Shown: positions 15,273 through 23,636, counted from the first letter of the stretch. The stretch is DNA of 36,108 nucleotides from Alphaproteobacteria bacterium UBA2966 (GCA_002348365.1 DEBC01000102.1:1-36108), one strand, 5' to 3'. Translations and numbers: made by a program. Notes: generated by a model not told the origin, from the letters alone.

Positions 15273-17360
15273 ATGCGTCCGGAAATTCTGTTCTCTGCGT
15301 TCGCTCCTGTCAGCAGTCTGCCGGGTGTCGGGCCTCGAATTGCGAAACTCATTGAAAAAGTGGTGGGACCGCGGCTTGTCGATCTCTATTGGCATTTGCC
15401 GGTTCAGATTGTCGACCGCCGTTACTCACCTCCCCTCTCAAGTGCGCCCGACGGCGTGATTGCAACGGTAACCATTACGGTGGACCGTCACGCGCCATCT
15501 CCCAACAGGCGCCTTCCTTACAAAGTGTTCTGCAGCAACGACACTGGTGAGCTGACGCTGGTATTCTTTCACGCCCGCGCCGATTATCTGCAGCGCGTAC
15601 TGCCGGAGGGGGAGACGCGGGTTGTCAGCGGCCGGATCCAGCACTACGGCGATGATCTGCAGATTACTCATCCTGACCATATTGGAACGGCAGAGGAACT
15701 TGCTTCCCTGAAAGCCATTGAACCTGTTTACGGGTTGACCGCGGGGTTAACTGCTCGACCCTTGGTGCGAGCTATTCGATCAGCGCTGGATGAAGCACCG
15801 GATCTGCCCGAATGGCTAACTCCAGATTTTCTGGCGCAGCAGCACTGGTCGAATTGGCGAGACTCCCTTCAAACCGTTCATGCGCCAGAATCTGCGTCAG
15901 ACCTTGATCCCAAGAGCCCCGCACGCGAGAGGCTGGCTTACGATGAATTGCTGGCAAACCAGCTTGCACTCGCCCTCGTCAGGGAGAGCGTGCGCCGGGG
16001 TAGCGGACGCGCCGTCGCCGGTGACAATTCACTTCGTGAGAAAGCAGTTGCCAACCTGCCCTATTCGTTGACCGGGGCTCAGGAAACCTCGCTGAGAGAG
16101 ATTTACGAGGACATGGCTTCGCCCGCTCGAATGCTTCGATTGCTTCAGGGTGATGTGGGTTCAGGGAAAACGATTGTTGCGTTTCTTGCCATGCTGAATG
16201 CGGTTGAAGCAGGCGCCCAGGCGGGATTGATGGCACCTACCGAGATTCTGGCGCAACAACACTTTGAGGTCCTTTCCCCTTTTTGCGAGCGGCTTGGTGT
16301 TCGGATCGGGTTGCTGACCGGACGCGAGAAAGGCAAGAACCGTGACGCCACGTTCGCTGACTTGGCGGACGGTGAAATCAACATACTCGTTGGTACGCAC
16401 GCGATATTTCAGGAAGGCGTCGCATTCAAGGATTTGGCGTTTGCGGTAATCGACGAGCAGCACCGCTTTGGTGTCCATCAACGTCTTGCCTTGACCGCCA
16501 AGGCCGCGGGAGGGCGGGCCAATCTCCTCGTCATGACAGCGACTCCCATTCCCCGTACGTTGACCATGACCGCCTACGGCGACATGGATGTATCAAGACT
16601 TGACGAGAAACCGCCGGGCCGCATGCCTGTTGATACCCGTGCCATGCCTCTTGAGCGGTTGGATGAAGTGGTGCAGGCAGTGCGCCGGGCAGTCGCCGAC
16701 GGTGAGCGCGTCTATTGGGTTTGTCCCTTGGTCGAGGAATCAGACGTCCTTGATGTCGCGGCGGTTGAGGACCGCTTTGCCTTCCTGACGGAGACTCTGG
16801 GAGAGCAGGTGACATTGCTCCACGGCCGCATGAAAGGTCCGCAAAAAGACGCCGAAATGAGCAGATTTGCTAGCGGCGAGGTCTCGGTACTCGTGGCGAC
16901 GACGGTTATTGAGGTCGGGGTCGATGTCCCGGAAGCGTCGATCATGGTCGTCGAACATGCCGAACGATTCGGACTGGCTCAGCTCCATCAACTGCGCGGG
17001 CGTATTGGTCGCGGTGCGCGCCAGGGCCGCTGCCTCCTCCTCTATGCCGCCCCATTGGGTGATACGGCGCGTGCGCGAATCCGCATTATGCGGGATACCC
17101 ATGATGGTTTTCGCATTGCAGAAGAAGATCTTCGGCTTCGAGGCGCGGGTGAGGTTTTGGGTACCCGACAGAGCGGCCTGCCCGATTTTCGTCTTGCCGA
17201 TATTGGTGCGCATGACGAACTCATGCTCGTGGCGCGAGACGATGCCAAACTCGTCTTGGAACAGGATCCGGATCTAACCGGAGAGCGCGGGAAGGCGCTG
17301 CGAGTATTGCTTTACCTGTTCGAACGGGACGCGGCCGTCACCTATCTCAGGTCGGGCTAG
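15273..17360 (+). CDS. recG: ATP-dependent DNA helicase RecG
   Basis: A full-length RecG of 695 residues. The N-terminal helix-hairpin-helix-like motif (SLPGVGPRIAKLIEKVVG) is followed by the wedge/OB domain (YHLP-type segment reading YWHLPVQIVDRR, then the VSGRIQHYGDDLQITHP strand pair). Next are helicase motifs: Walker A GDVGSGKT at ~293-300, DEQHRFG, TATPIPRTLTM, then the C-terminal half with ATTVIEVGVDVPEA and QLRGRIGRG. It remodels stalled replication forks and branched DNA. It is divergent from sdhE-mfd and ends only 7 bases from the convergent DUF502 gene. ATG 15273 lacks a strong ribosome site but gives the expected N-terminus. Confidence 0.97.
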   Translation: MRPEILFSAFAPVSSLPGVGPRIAKLIEKVVGPRLVDLYWHLPVQIVDRRYSPPLSSAPDGVIATVTITVDRHAPSPNRRLPYKVFCSNDTGELTLVFFHARADYLQRVLPEGETRVVSGRIQHYGDDLQITHPDHIGTAEELASLKAIEPVYGLTAGLTARPLVRAIRSALDEAPDLPEWLTPDFLAQQHWSNWRDSLQTVHAPESASDLDPKSPARERLAYDELLANQLALALVRESVRRGSGRAVAGDNSLREKAVANLPYSLTGAQETSLREIYEDMASPARMLRLLQGDVGSGKTIVAFLAMLNAVEAGAQAGLMAPTEILAQQHFEVLSPFCERLGVRIGLLTGREKGKNRDATFADLADGEINILVGTHAIFQEGVAFKDLAFAVIDEQHRFGVHQRLALTAKAAGGRANLLVMTATPIPRTLTMTAYGDMDVSRLDEKPPGRMPVDTRAMPLERLDEVVQAVRRAVADGERVYWVCPLVEESDVLDVAAVEDRFAFLTETLGEQVTLLHGRMKGPQKDAEMSRFASGEVSVLVATTVIEVGVDVPEASIMVVEHAERFGLAQLHQLRGRIGRGARQGRCLLLYAAPLGDTARARIRIMRDTHDGFRIAEEDLRLRGAGEVLGTRQSGLPDFRLADIGAHDELMLVARDDAKLVLEQDPDLTGERGKALRVLLYLFERDAAVTYLRSG

Positions 17361-17367
17361 TGAGCGA

Positions 17368-18165
17368 CTAGGTATCTCCCACGGCACGGGCAGGCGTATC
17401 GAATTGCGCTCTCTCCGCGTCGGCTTCGCCTTCTCGTGAGGTGATTTGGGGAACGTCTTGGAGCGCCTGGGGACGCGGGTCCGGCGGAGTCACAATTCCA
17501 CCAGAGATCACCAGTTTGATGCCCTCTTCCACCGTCATGTTGAGGGTGACCAAGGCGCGGCGAGGTACGAACAGGAGAAATCCGGAAGTTGGATTCGGGG
17601 TCGTAGGCAGGAAAACATTGACCAGATCGTCCTCAGTCAAATTCTGAACTTCGCCCTCCGTGTGTCCGGTCACGAAGGCGATGGCCCAGATGCCTCGACG
17701 CGGATACTCTACCAGGACGACTTCCCGAAACGATTTCGAGGACTGGGCGAGGACAGTTTCAAAGATTTGCTTCAGTGCCCCGTACACGGCTCTGATCACC
17801 GGCATCCGGGCGACCAGCCGTTCGCCAAACCTGACAAGAATTCTGCCGGTGAAACTTGCGGTCAGGGCGCCGATCAAAGTTAGGACAACGATCGAAAACA
17901 GGAGGCCCAAACCTGGAAGGTCAAATGGCAGGTAGGTTTCAGGGTTGTAAGTGGCCGGAATGAATGGGGTCACCCAACTGTCGATCAGGCCGATAAACTT
18001 CCAGGCAATAAAGATCGTAATTCCCAGCGGCGCTGTGATGATGATGCCTGTGAGGAAGTAATTCCGTAACCGATGGAGTACACCCGTTTTCGCGGGCACG
18101 ATGAGATGAGGCGTCTCGTCCTCTGAACTCTCGCCGTTGTGTTCGGGATTGTTGGGTTCAGTCAT
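17368..18165 (-). CDS. DUF502 family membrane protein
   Basis: A protein of about 265 residues. An acidic N-terminus is followed by two membrane helices (FLTGIIITAPLGITIFIAW and GLGLLFSIVVLTLIGALTA). The conserved DUF502 core comes next: ERLVARMPVIRAVYGALKQ, then FREVVLVEYPRRGIWAIAF and NVFLPTTPNPTSGFLLFVP. The C-terminal tail is polar and Pro/Glu/Arg-rich. The family is widespread but has no firm function. ATG 18165 is preferred; GTG 18183 in frame would add six residues. It is convergent with recG, a neighbourhood common in Rhodospirillales-like genomes. Confidence 0.9.
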   Translation of the reverse strand: MTEPNNPEHNGESSEDETPHLIVPAKTGVLHRLRNYFLTGIIITAPLGITIFIAWKFIGLIDSWVTPFIPATYNPETYLPFDLPGLGLLFSIVVLTLIGALTASFTGRILVRFGERLVARMPVIRAVYGALKQIFETVLAQSSKSFREVVLVEYPRRGIWAIAFVTGHTEGEVQNLTEDDLVNVFLPTTPNPTSGFLLFVPRRALVTLNMTVEEGIKLVISGGIVTPPDPRPQALQDVPQITSREGEADAERAQFDTPARAVGDT

Positions 18166-18231
18166 TTCCGGTCTCGGCTGCACTCGCGGCCCACATATGG
18201 GCGTAATTCCCCCAGATGTCCAGGAGATTGC

Positions 18232-19104
18232 CTATCCTGAGAAGAATTCACGCAATGCCTGGCATGTTTGCTCAGGTTCTTCCTCTGCCAGGAAATGACC
18301 GCATTCGATTGCCCATCCCGACACGTCCTCGGCATAGTCCTGCCACACTTCCAGCGGGTCGAAGAGTTTCGTCATGATGCCGCCCGCACCCCATAACACC
18401 AGCAAGGGGCAGGTTAACTTTCGGCCAAAATCCGCTTCGTCATGGACGAGGTCGATGGTGGCTCCCGCTCTGTAGTCCTCGCAAGCGGCATGGATGGTCT
18501 CAGGCTGGTTAAAGCATCGGATGTATTCGTGCATGACAGCATCCGGGAATACCGACATGTCACGGCTCCATTTCGACATCTGCGAACGCAGAAAAAATTC
18601 GGGATCGTGGCCGATCATTCGTTCGGGAAACTCGTCGGGCTGGATCAGAAAGAACCAGTGAAATGACGTCGTAGCCACATTCCTGTCCACCGCATTGAAT
18701 GCGGCCCGCGTCGGGATAATGTCGAGCAATGCCAGACGTTGGACACAGTCAGTCTGATCGAGAGCCAAGCGATGGGCGACCCGCCCTCCCCGGTCATGAC
18801 CCGCCAGATTGAATCGATCGAAACCAAGGGACTTCATGACCTCCGTTTGATCCCGGGCCATGCTGCGCTTGCTGTAGGGAGTGTGACTGGAATCCGTGGG
18901 CGGTTTGCTGCTGTCTCCGTAACCGCGTAAATCGGTCGCCACAACCGTGAAATCTTCCGCAAGTTGAGGAGCGATCTTGTGCCATTTGAGATGGGTTTGT
19001 GGGTATCCGTGCAGCAATAGCAGGGGCGGTCCTGACCCGCCCACAACGAGATTAATAGACGCCTCACTGGTCTCAATGCGCTGATGGTCGAAACCGTCGA
19101 ACAT
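18232..19104 (-). CDS. Fluoroacetate/haloacetate dehalogenase-like alpha/beta hydrolase
   Basis: A 290-residue hydrolase very close to fluoroacetate dehalogenases. Nucleophile Asp104 sits in AGHDRGGR with Arg105 and Arg108 (carboxylate clamp). His149-Trp150 (FHW) and Tyr211 (CEDYRAG) match the halide pocket, with Asp128 and catalytic His270 (ECGHFLAEE). From memory, the Burkholderia FA1 enzyme uses Asp104, Arg105, Arg108, Asp128, His149, Trp150, Tyr212 and His271, so numbering agrees within one residue. It would hydrolyse a 2-haloacid to a 2-hydroxyacid in the cytoplasm. The start is ATG 19104, set by a strong GGGAGGAGGTAGG at 19105-19117; the open frame upstream is merely that ribosome site read as codons. 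It diverges from the polyketide synthase gene. Confidence 0.88.
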   Translation of the reverse strand: MFDGFDHQRIETSEASINLVVGGSGPPLLLLHGYPQTHLKWHKIAPQLAEDFTVVATDLRGYGDSSKPPTDSSHTPYSKRSMARDQTEVMKSLGFDRFNLAGHDRGGRVAHRLALDQTDCVQRLALLDIIPTRAAFNAVDRNVATTSFHWFFLIQPDEFPERMIGHDPEFFLRSQMSKWSRDMSVFPDAVMHEYIRCFNQPETIHAACEDYRAGATIDLVHDEADFGRKLTCPLLVLWGAGGIMTKLFDPLEVWQDYAEDVSGWAIECGHFLAEEEPEQTCQALREFFSG

Positions 19105-19117
19105 CCTACCTCCTCCC
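19105..19117 (-). promoter_or_regulatory. Strong ribosome binding site deciding the dehalogenase-like start
   Basis: On the minus strand GGGAGGAGGTAGG directly precedes ATG 19104. A TTG-initiated frame beginning at 19119 would translate this site as Gly-Gly-Gly-Arg, which argues for the shorter protein. Confidence 0.7.
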
Positions 19118-19206
19118 AAAGTCTTGAGTGTTCCAGCGGAACCGGACCATGTAAAGTCGCGGGCGCGGCAACAAAACCTTTAGACTCAATACATTAGATT
19201 CCTGCG

Positions 19207-20247
19207 ATGAATGAGTACGCGCGCCTGAATTCGCTGGCGACAGCCACGCCGCAACACAAACTTATCCAAACGGAAGTTGCAAAAGCGGCGGCCGATCTGT
19301 TTTCCAGGGAATTCTCGGATTTTGACCGTTTGTTGCCCGTCTACACCAATGCGCAAATTGACACGCGATCGTCGTGTGTTCCGCTTGACTGGTACCTGAA
19401 ACCACACACCTTCTCTGAGCGCAACGATCTCTACATCGATAGCGCACTCGATTTGATCGAGGAGGCTGCACTGGCGTGCCTTGAGCGTGCGGACCTGGAG
19501 ACCGGCGATATCGGCGGTCTGGTCGTTGTGTCGAGTACGGGTGTCGCAACACCGAGCCTGGATGCGCTCTTGATGGAGCGGATGCAGTTGCGCCGCGACG
19601 TTCGCCGACTGCCGGTTTTCGGATTGGGTTGTGTGGGTGGCGTGTTGGGCCTGGCTCGAGCCGCGGCAATGGCGCAGGCTGAACCGGGCATGAGGGTGTT
19701 GTTTCTGGTCGTTGAGCTTTGTGGTCTGACATTCCAGAAGTCAGACCTGTCGAAGAGCAATGTCATTGCCACGGCGCTGTTTGGGGATGGGGCGGCAGGC
19801 GCGATTGTCAGTTGCCTGGGGTCGGGTCCCGCAATCACCGGCTGGGGAGAATATACGTGGCCGGACTCGCTGGATGTTATGGGATGGAACGTCTCAGACG
19901 ATGGCCTCAACGTTCTGTTCTCGAGAGACATTCCGACCCTGGTTCGAAATGAGATGAAATCGGCTGTCGGCCAGTTCTTGGATGCCCAGAACATGTGTGC
20001 GGGCGATATCGATGCTTATGTCACGCATCCGGGTGGCGCCAAGGTTCTCGATGCGCTCGAGGAAGTATTCGACCTTGGCCCCGGCACTCTTGTACATGCC
20101 CGAGAGGTGCTGCGACGGTATGGCAATATGTCCGCCGCAACCGTCCTGTTTGTACTTGAAAAAGCGCTTGGGGATCAGTCCGGCAAATTTCTCATGTCGT
20201 CACTGGGGCCAGGATTCACCGCGGGTTTTCTGACCCTCGAAACATGA
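19207..20247 (+). CDS. Type III polyketide synthase (chalcone/alkylpyrone synthase-like)
   Basis: A 346-residue thiolase-fold enzyme with the type III PKS triad: Cys142 in FGLGCVGG, His274 in THPGGAKV and Asn307 in YGNMSAAT. The dimer/active-site region FGDGAAGAIV and the C-terminal GPGFTAGF loop are also present. It condenses an acyl starter with malonyl-CoA to give alkylpyrones, alkylresorcinols or similar products without an acyl carrier protein. The methyltransferase-like gene starts 4 bases before its stop (ATGA overlap), which strongly suggests a joint pathway. ATG 19207 has a weak ribosome site. The starter unit and ring type cannot be predicted from the sequence alone. Confidence 0.93.
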   Translation: MNEYARLNSLATATPQHKLIQTEVAKAAADLFSREFSDFDRLLPVYTNAQIDTRSSCVPLDWYLKPHTFSERNDLYIDSALDLIEEAALACLERADLETGDIGGLVVVSSTGVATPSLDALLMERMQLRRDVRRLPVFGLGCVGGVLGLARAAAMAQAEPGMRVLFLVVELCGLTFQKSDLSKSNVIATALFGDGAAGAIVSCLGSGPAITGWGEYTWPDSLDVMGWNVSDDGLNVLFSRDIPTLVRNEMKSAVGQFLDAQNMCAGDIDAYVTHPGGAKVLDALEEVFDLGPGTLVHAREVLRRYGNMSAATVLFVLEKALGDQSGKFLMSSLGPGFTAGFLTLET

Positions 20248-20816
20248 GCGTGCTGTACATCATCATTGGGTTGGTCGCTGCACAGCGGTTGGCGGAGTTG
20301 GTTCTGTCGCGTCGGAACACCGAGAAACTGCTGGCGCGTGGTGGTCATGAGGTCGGCCGTCGCCATTACCCGCTATTCGTTGCTCTCCATTCGATCTGGC
20401 TGCTGGCGATACTCGTGCTGGTTGACGGAAATGCGTCCGTCAATCTGGTGGGGCTGATAATGTTTCTGATTTTGCAAGGCGCGAGAGTTTGGGTCATAGC
20501 AAGCCTGGGTGAGTATTGGACAACCCGGATTATCACTTTACCAGGCGAGCCATTGATCCAGCGGGGACCCTATCGATTCTGTCGCCATCCCAATTACATG
20601 ATCGTGATCGGTGAGATTGCGTTGTTGCCGCTGGCCTTCGGAGCCTGGGAAATCGCGATCGTATTTTCGATTCTGAACGGGTTTCTCCTAGTGTACCGCA
20701 TCAAGGTTGAGGAACAGGCGCTCCACGATCGACGATCAAAGCTGAACCCGTCACATCAGCATTCTGGTGAAAACTCAGGGTATGCAGTATCTTCAGAGAA
20801 TCCAGAGGTACGATGA
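20244..20816 (+). CDS. Isoprenylcysteine carboxyl methyltransferase-like membrane protein
   Basis: A 190-residue integral membrane protein with several hydrophobic helices and the ICMT/phospholipid methyltransferase core: RGPYRFCRHPNYMIVIGEI, followed by a helix and the VEEQALHDR cofactor-side motif. It probably transfers a methyl group from S-adenosylmethionine at the membrane. Next to type III PKS genes such proteins (for example BpsB in Bacillus) O-methylate alkylpyrones, so the same role is inferred here. It overlaps the PKS gene by 4 bases and the next gene also by 4 bases (both ATGA), making a translationally coupled trio. The C-terminal ~25 residues are polar and look dispensable. Confidence 0.9.
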   Translation: MSVLYIIIGLVAAQRLAELVLSRRNTEKLLARGGHEVGRRHYPLFVALHSIWLLAILVLVDGNASVNLVGLIMFLILQGARVWVIASLGEYWTTRIITLPGEPLIQRGPYRFCRHPNYMIVIGEIALLPLAFGAWEIAIVFSILNGFLLVYRIKVEEQALHDRRSKLNPSHQHSGENSGYAVSSENPEVR

Positions 20817-21313
20817 CTTTGCGATTCCTGATTGCGATTGCTGTCTTCTGCATCATGTCTGGCATTGCGCGCGCAGACTATGATGCGGCCGTGCTTTCAT
20901 ATGAATCTGGCCGATATGATGTCGCACTCGATGCATTCACCTTGTTGAGCGAACGTGGCGACCCGCGTGCCGAATTTATGCTTGGCGCCATGTACTTCCA
21001 GGGCAAAGGCGTGCCACAGAATGATGCATTCGCAGCGATCTGGTTTCATAAATCCGCGATACAAGGTCATTCTGGTGCTCAACTCGCATACGGATCTCTA
21101 CACATCCGTGGCGTGGGAGTAACGCAGGACCTTGTCCGCGCATACATGTGGCTCAGCTTGGCCGCTGACAGTGACGTTGCTGGTCTGAGCCAGCAGGCAA
21201 TCCTGCTTCGGGACGACGCAGCCAGGCTCATGAGTCCGGAACAGATTCGGGATGCGAGAACCGAAGCCGGCAAATGGGAACCGATCCCGGCTCGCCTCTG
21301 GATAAGTCGCTAG
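20813..21313 (+). CDS. Secreted Sel1-repeat protein
   Basis: A 166-residue protein with a cleavable signal peptide (LRFLIAIAVFCIMSGIARAD) and tetratricopeptide-like Sel1 repeats: YDVALDAFTLLSERGDPRAEFMLG, then a repeat around GKGVPQNDAFAAIWFHKSA and one around GVGVTQDLVRAYMWLSLAA. Such repeats form a superhelical scaffold for protein interactions, in the periplasm if exported. It overlaps the end of the methyltransferase gene by 4 bases, so it belongs to the polyketide operon transcript. Whether it takes part in lipid export or is a passenger cannot be told. Confidence 0.88.
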   Translation: MTLRFLIAIAVFCIMSGIARADYDAAVLSYESGRYDVALDAFTLLSERGDPRAEFMLGAMYFQGKGVPQNDAFAAIWFHKSAIQGHSGAQLAYGSLHIRGVGVTQDLVRAYMWLSLAADSDVAGLSQQAILLRDDAARLMSPEQIRDARTEAGKWEPIPARLWISR

Positions 21314-21328
21314 TTGACGAAACGCGGA

Positions 21329-21526
21329 TCAGGTCGCTGTCGTCAATTCCTGAAGCCGGTGTCGATCAAGAATGTGCAGAGTCTTGTTTCGGCGCTTGAC
21401 GACTTCTGCTTTCAGCAGCTGGCCGATTGCGTGCGCGACCGTCTCGGGCGCCTGATCGTGAAACAGGAAATTTGCCTTCAGGGTTTTTTCAGTCCCTTCG
21501 GGCAGTTCGGGGCGAAGCGCACCCTC
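21329..21526 (-). pseudogene. Remnant of a Crp/FNR-type regulator (C-terminal helix-turn-helix)
   Basis: Between two stops on the minus strand a 65-codon frame without a start encodes a sequence resembling the end of Crp/FNR-family DNA-binding domains: APETVAHAIGQLLKAEVV (recognition-helix region, like 'ETVSRALGRLEREGLI') followed by KRRNKTLHILDRHRLQEL (like 'ILDRERLEAL'). The N-terminal cyclic-nucleotide-binding domain is absent; a TGA at 21527-21529 precedes the fragment and no continuation was seen upstream. It lies in the 371-base gap after the Sel1 gene; the plus-strand reading of the same bases does not look like protein. The assignment rests on pattern memory only. Confidence 0.45.
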
Positions 21527-21684
21527 TCAGTCCATGAAATTTTCTCTGCTCCCGGAGGACTCATGTGTTGCGAATGCAAAAAATCAGACAAAACATACAA
21601 TGCGCCTCAGGGTAAGGCGTATGACCAATAGTATGCCCGCATGATACAACTCATTTCATCTACGGGTACAGAAACGCTCTAATA

Positions 21685-22257
21685 ATGGAACCTCCCAGAT
21701 ATGGCGATGTACGGAGTCCCAGCCTAATTCAACTTCGTGATAGGAGTGTTAATCCATGTATCTCGCGGATTTACTTCTTGCTGTGTCTGATTGGTCTAAC
21801 ATTCGTCAGTTATGGGGCCCTGGAAACTGCCGCTGCAGAGGAAGTGGGGGGTGCGACCACCGTCATTGACGGACGGACTCTCAACGTGGCGGGACGAACG
21901 GTCAGGCTCTGGGGCATGGATGCCCCGGATTTGGATCAAACCTGCATCTGGGGTCAGAAGGAAATCCCGTGCGGGCGTCTCGCTCATGGTGCCATGAAGG
22001 ACCTGATCATCGGCACCTCCATTCGATGTCAACGTAAATCAACGGAGAGTGGCGCAGAGTTCATTGCCGTATGTTTTGGGGATTCGTACGACATAGGCGT
22101 CAACATGATTCATACAGGGTGGGCTGTGGCGGAAGCGCCTACAAGCAACGTGTACCGCGAGACCGAAAAGAAAGCCCGGTCCGGAAAGCGCGGTTTGTGG
22201 CGAGGTGAATTCGAGCGCCCTGCGCAATGGCGACAACGGAATAAGGCCTCGAATTAG
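21685..22257 (+). CDS. Secreted thermonuclease (SNase)-like protein
   Basis: A 190-residue protein with an N-terminal hydrophobic segment (IYFLLCLIGLTFVSYGAL) ending near ETAAAEE, a likely signal peptide, and then a staphylococcal-nuclease OB-fold. Visible are VIDGRTLNVAGRTVRLWGMDAPD, a Cys-containing insert (QTCIWGQKEIPCG), VNMIHTGWAVAEA and the terminal ARSGKRGLWRGEF with a PAQWR tail. These are typical of proteobacterial periplasmic TNase-like proteins. The Glu that normally completes the active site after DAPE is not evident (DAPDLDQ), so nuclease activity is uncertain. ATG 21685 has no clear ribosome site and places the signal peptide about 28 residues in, so the true start may lie slightly downstream. 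Confidence 0.8.
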   Translation: MEPPRYGDVRSPSLIQLRDRSVNPCISRIYFLLCLIGLTFVSYGALETAAAEEVGGATTVIDGRTLNVAGRTVRLWGMDAPDLDQTCIWGQKEIPCGRLAHGAMKDLIIGTSIRCQRKSTESGAEFIAVCFGDSYDIGVNMIHTGWAVAEAPTSNVYRETEKKARSGKRGLWRGEFERPAQWRQRNKASN

Positions 22258-22341
22258 AGAGACCAGGCGCTTGATCCGAGTTTGCGGCGTTACACGGGTA
22301 CGACCGGGTTTAGAGGTGTGTAGGTCGCTGTCTGAAACAGC

Positions 22342-22680
22342 TTAGAAATTCATCTGCTTGGGGCAGCCAGGTACAAATCTTTCGAGTTCCTCGATGAGAG
22401 CTCTGATTTTCGACACAGAGTTCTCCACGTCCTGGATGCGCAACGTCAGGTTCTTCTCGACGTCTTTCTTTTCAGCCTTTTCAAGACGATCGATCTTGTC
22501 CGTCGCTTCTACCGAGTTCCGGGCCAGATCTTCCAGTGTCTGGACCATTCCTTTGACGTTGGCTTCGTAGAATTTCTGGTTGGAGGAATTAGCCTTCTTG
22601 ATGGTTTCACTGGTGAACCAAACCGACGCCAGTGCAGCCACCATTGCCAGCACAGAAAGCACCAAAGAAATCATCCCCAT
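22342..22680 (-). CDS. Membrane-anchored coiled-coil protein
   Basis: A 112-residue protein of no known family: an N-terminal membrane helix (ISLVLSVLAMVAALASVWF) followed by a long charged helix with heptad-like spacing (KIDRLEKAEKKDVEKNL, VENSVSKIRALIEELERF). It probably sits in the inner membrane as a coiled-coil oligomer. ATG 22680 and ATG 22674 are both possible; GAGGGAAG lies about 12-18 bases upstream. It is 108 bases downstream of the hydrolase gene on the same strand and convergent with the nuclease-like gene. Confidence 0.65.
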   Translation of the reverse strand: MGMISLVLSVLAMVAALASVWFTSETIKKANSSNQKFYEANVKGMVQTLEDLARNSVEATDKIDRLEKAEKKDVEKNLTLRIQDVENSVSKIRALIEELERFVPGCPKQMNF

Positions 22681-22788
22681 CGCGTCTATTAAGCTTCCCT
22701 CAGACTACACGTGAACTTGGGCTGGAGAACGTGCATGTTTTGCGGCGGAATGAGGTCGATCAACCTTCCCGACCGTCACGGGTTGCAA

Positions 22789-23616
22789 TTATTGACTGGT
22801 AAATTCCAGGACGGCCCTCGCCCATGGTTTAGGATAGAGTTTTGGTAGCTCACCGCCACCTTCAACCTCTATCTCGGCCAGTTTCGCACCGGGTTGATCG
22901 TGCAGCCAATCCTCAACGGCGTTGCACATGAAAATATCGTCTGTCGACCGGATAAAGAGGATGGGAACCTCAACGTTCGGCAGTTTCTTCGTGGCATCGT
23001 AGGCAAAAAAGGCGACGTATTGTTCAAACCGCCGGGGCCCTGTTTTGATCTGCTCCAGGAAGAAATCCGACATCAAATCCAGTCGGTCTTCCGGAAACCG
23101 TGGTTTTCCCCAATTGGTCCGAACCCCTTCCTCCCAGATCTCCAGCAGGTGGGAGCCATCCAGCTTGGTCTCAGGATCCCCGAGCTTGGATGCCTTGGCC
23201 TGAAGTTCCGGCAGCACCGAAGTATCGCTGATGTAGCCGAGCCCCGAGAACACAGCACGCTCAATCAGGTCGGGCCTTTGCAGCGCGACTTCCATGGCGA
23301 TGTCGGCACCCGAGTGATGGCCGGCGATGGTGACCGGCCCGAGATAAAGAGCCTCCATGGCCTGGCCGATCGCCGTGCCGTGCTCTTCTATCGAGTAAGG
23401 GCGTTTCGGAGCGTCGGAATCGCCACAGCCCAGAGAATCGAATGCGATTACACGGTGAGACGCCGCCAGGATGGGCATGACGAACTTGTAGTCCAGTGAC
23501 GTGCGCAGGATTTGATGGATCAACACGATGGGCGGACCACTTCCTGCCTCGCGGTAGAACATCTGCCCTTCCGGAACGTCGACGAAGCCCCTTTTGATCT
23601 GCATCTCGCTCATCAT
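22789..23616 (-). CDS. Alpha/beta hydrolase-fold protein with altered catalytic residues
   Basis: A protein of about 275 residues with the alpha/beta hydrolase core (REAGSGPPIVLIH strand-loop, HRVIAFDSLGCGDSDAP). The nucleophile elbow reads IAGHHSGADIA, so alignment with the usual GHSxG places His at the nucleophile position. The oxyanion segment is IHQI rather than HGxP. The late acid is probably the Asp of STDD. Where the catalytic His is expected (GHFxxxE), the sequence is VEGGGELPKLYP, with no His. I recall hydrolase-like proteins with GHHTG elbows, so this may be a real subfamily. Chemistry is uncertain and may be non-hydrolytic. ATG 23616 is preferred over TTG 23628 since GAGAG precedes it. 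It follows the epoxide-hydrolase-like gene by 20 bases. Confidence 0.82.
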   Translation of the reverse strand: MMSEMQIKRGFVDVPEGQMFYREAGSGPPIVLIHQILRTSLDYKFVMPILAASHRVIAFDSLGCGDSDAPKRPYSIEEHGTAIGQAMEALYLGPVTIAGHHSGADIAMEVALQRPDLIERAVFSGLGYISDTSVLPELQAKASKLGDPETKLDGSHLLEIWEEGVRTNWGKPRFPEDRLDLMSDFFLEQIKTGPRRFEQYVAFFAYDATKKLPNVEVPILFIRSTDDIFMCNAVEDWLHDQPGAKLAEIEVEGGGELPKLYPKPWARAVLEFTSQ

Positions 23617-23636
23617 GTTTTCTCTCAAGAATTAAT

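Noticed and set aside
15041..15352. Upstream extension of the sdhE frame to a 197-codon protein
   Set aside because: The extension is not family-like, overlaps recG on the other strand, and GTG 15040 has a good ribosome site and gives the standard SdhE length.
21314..21631. Plus-strand 105-codon frame with TTG start after the Sel1 gene
   Set aside because: Composition is not protein-like and no family is recognised; the minus strand of the same DNA gives the more convincing Crp-type fragment.
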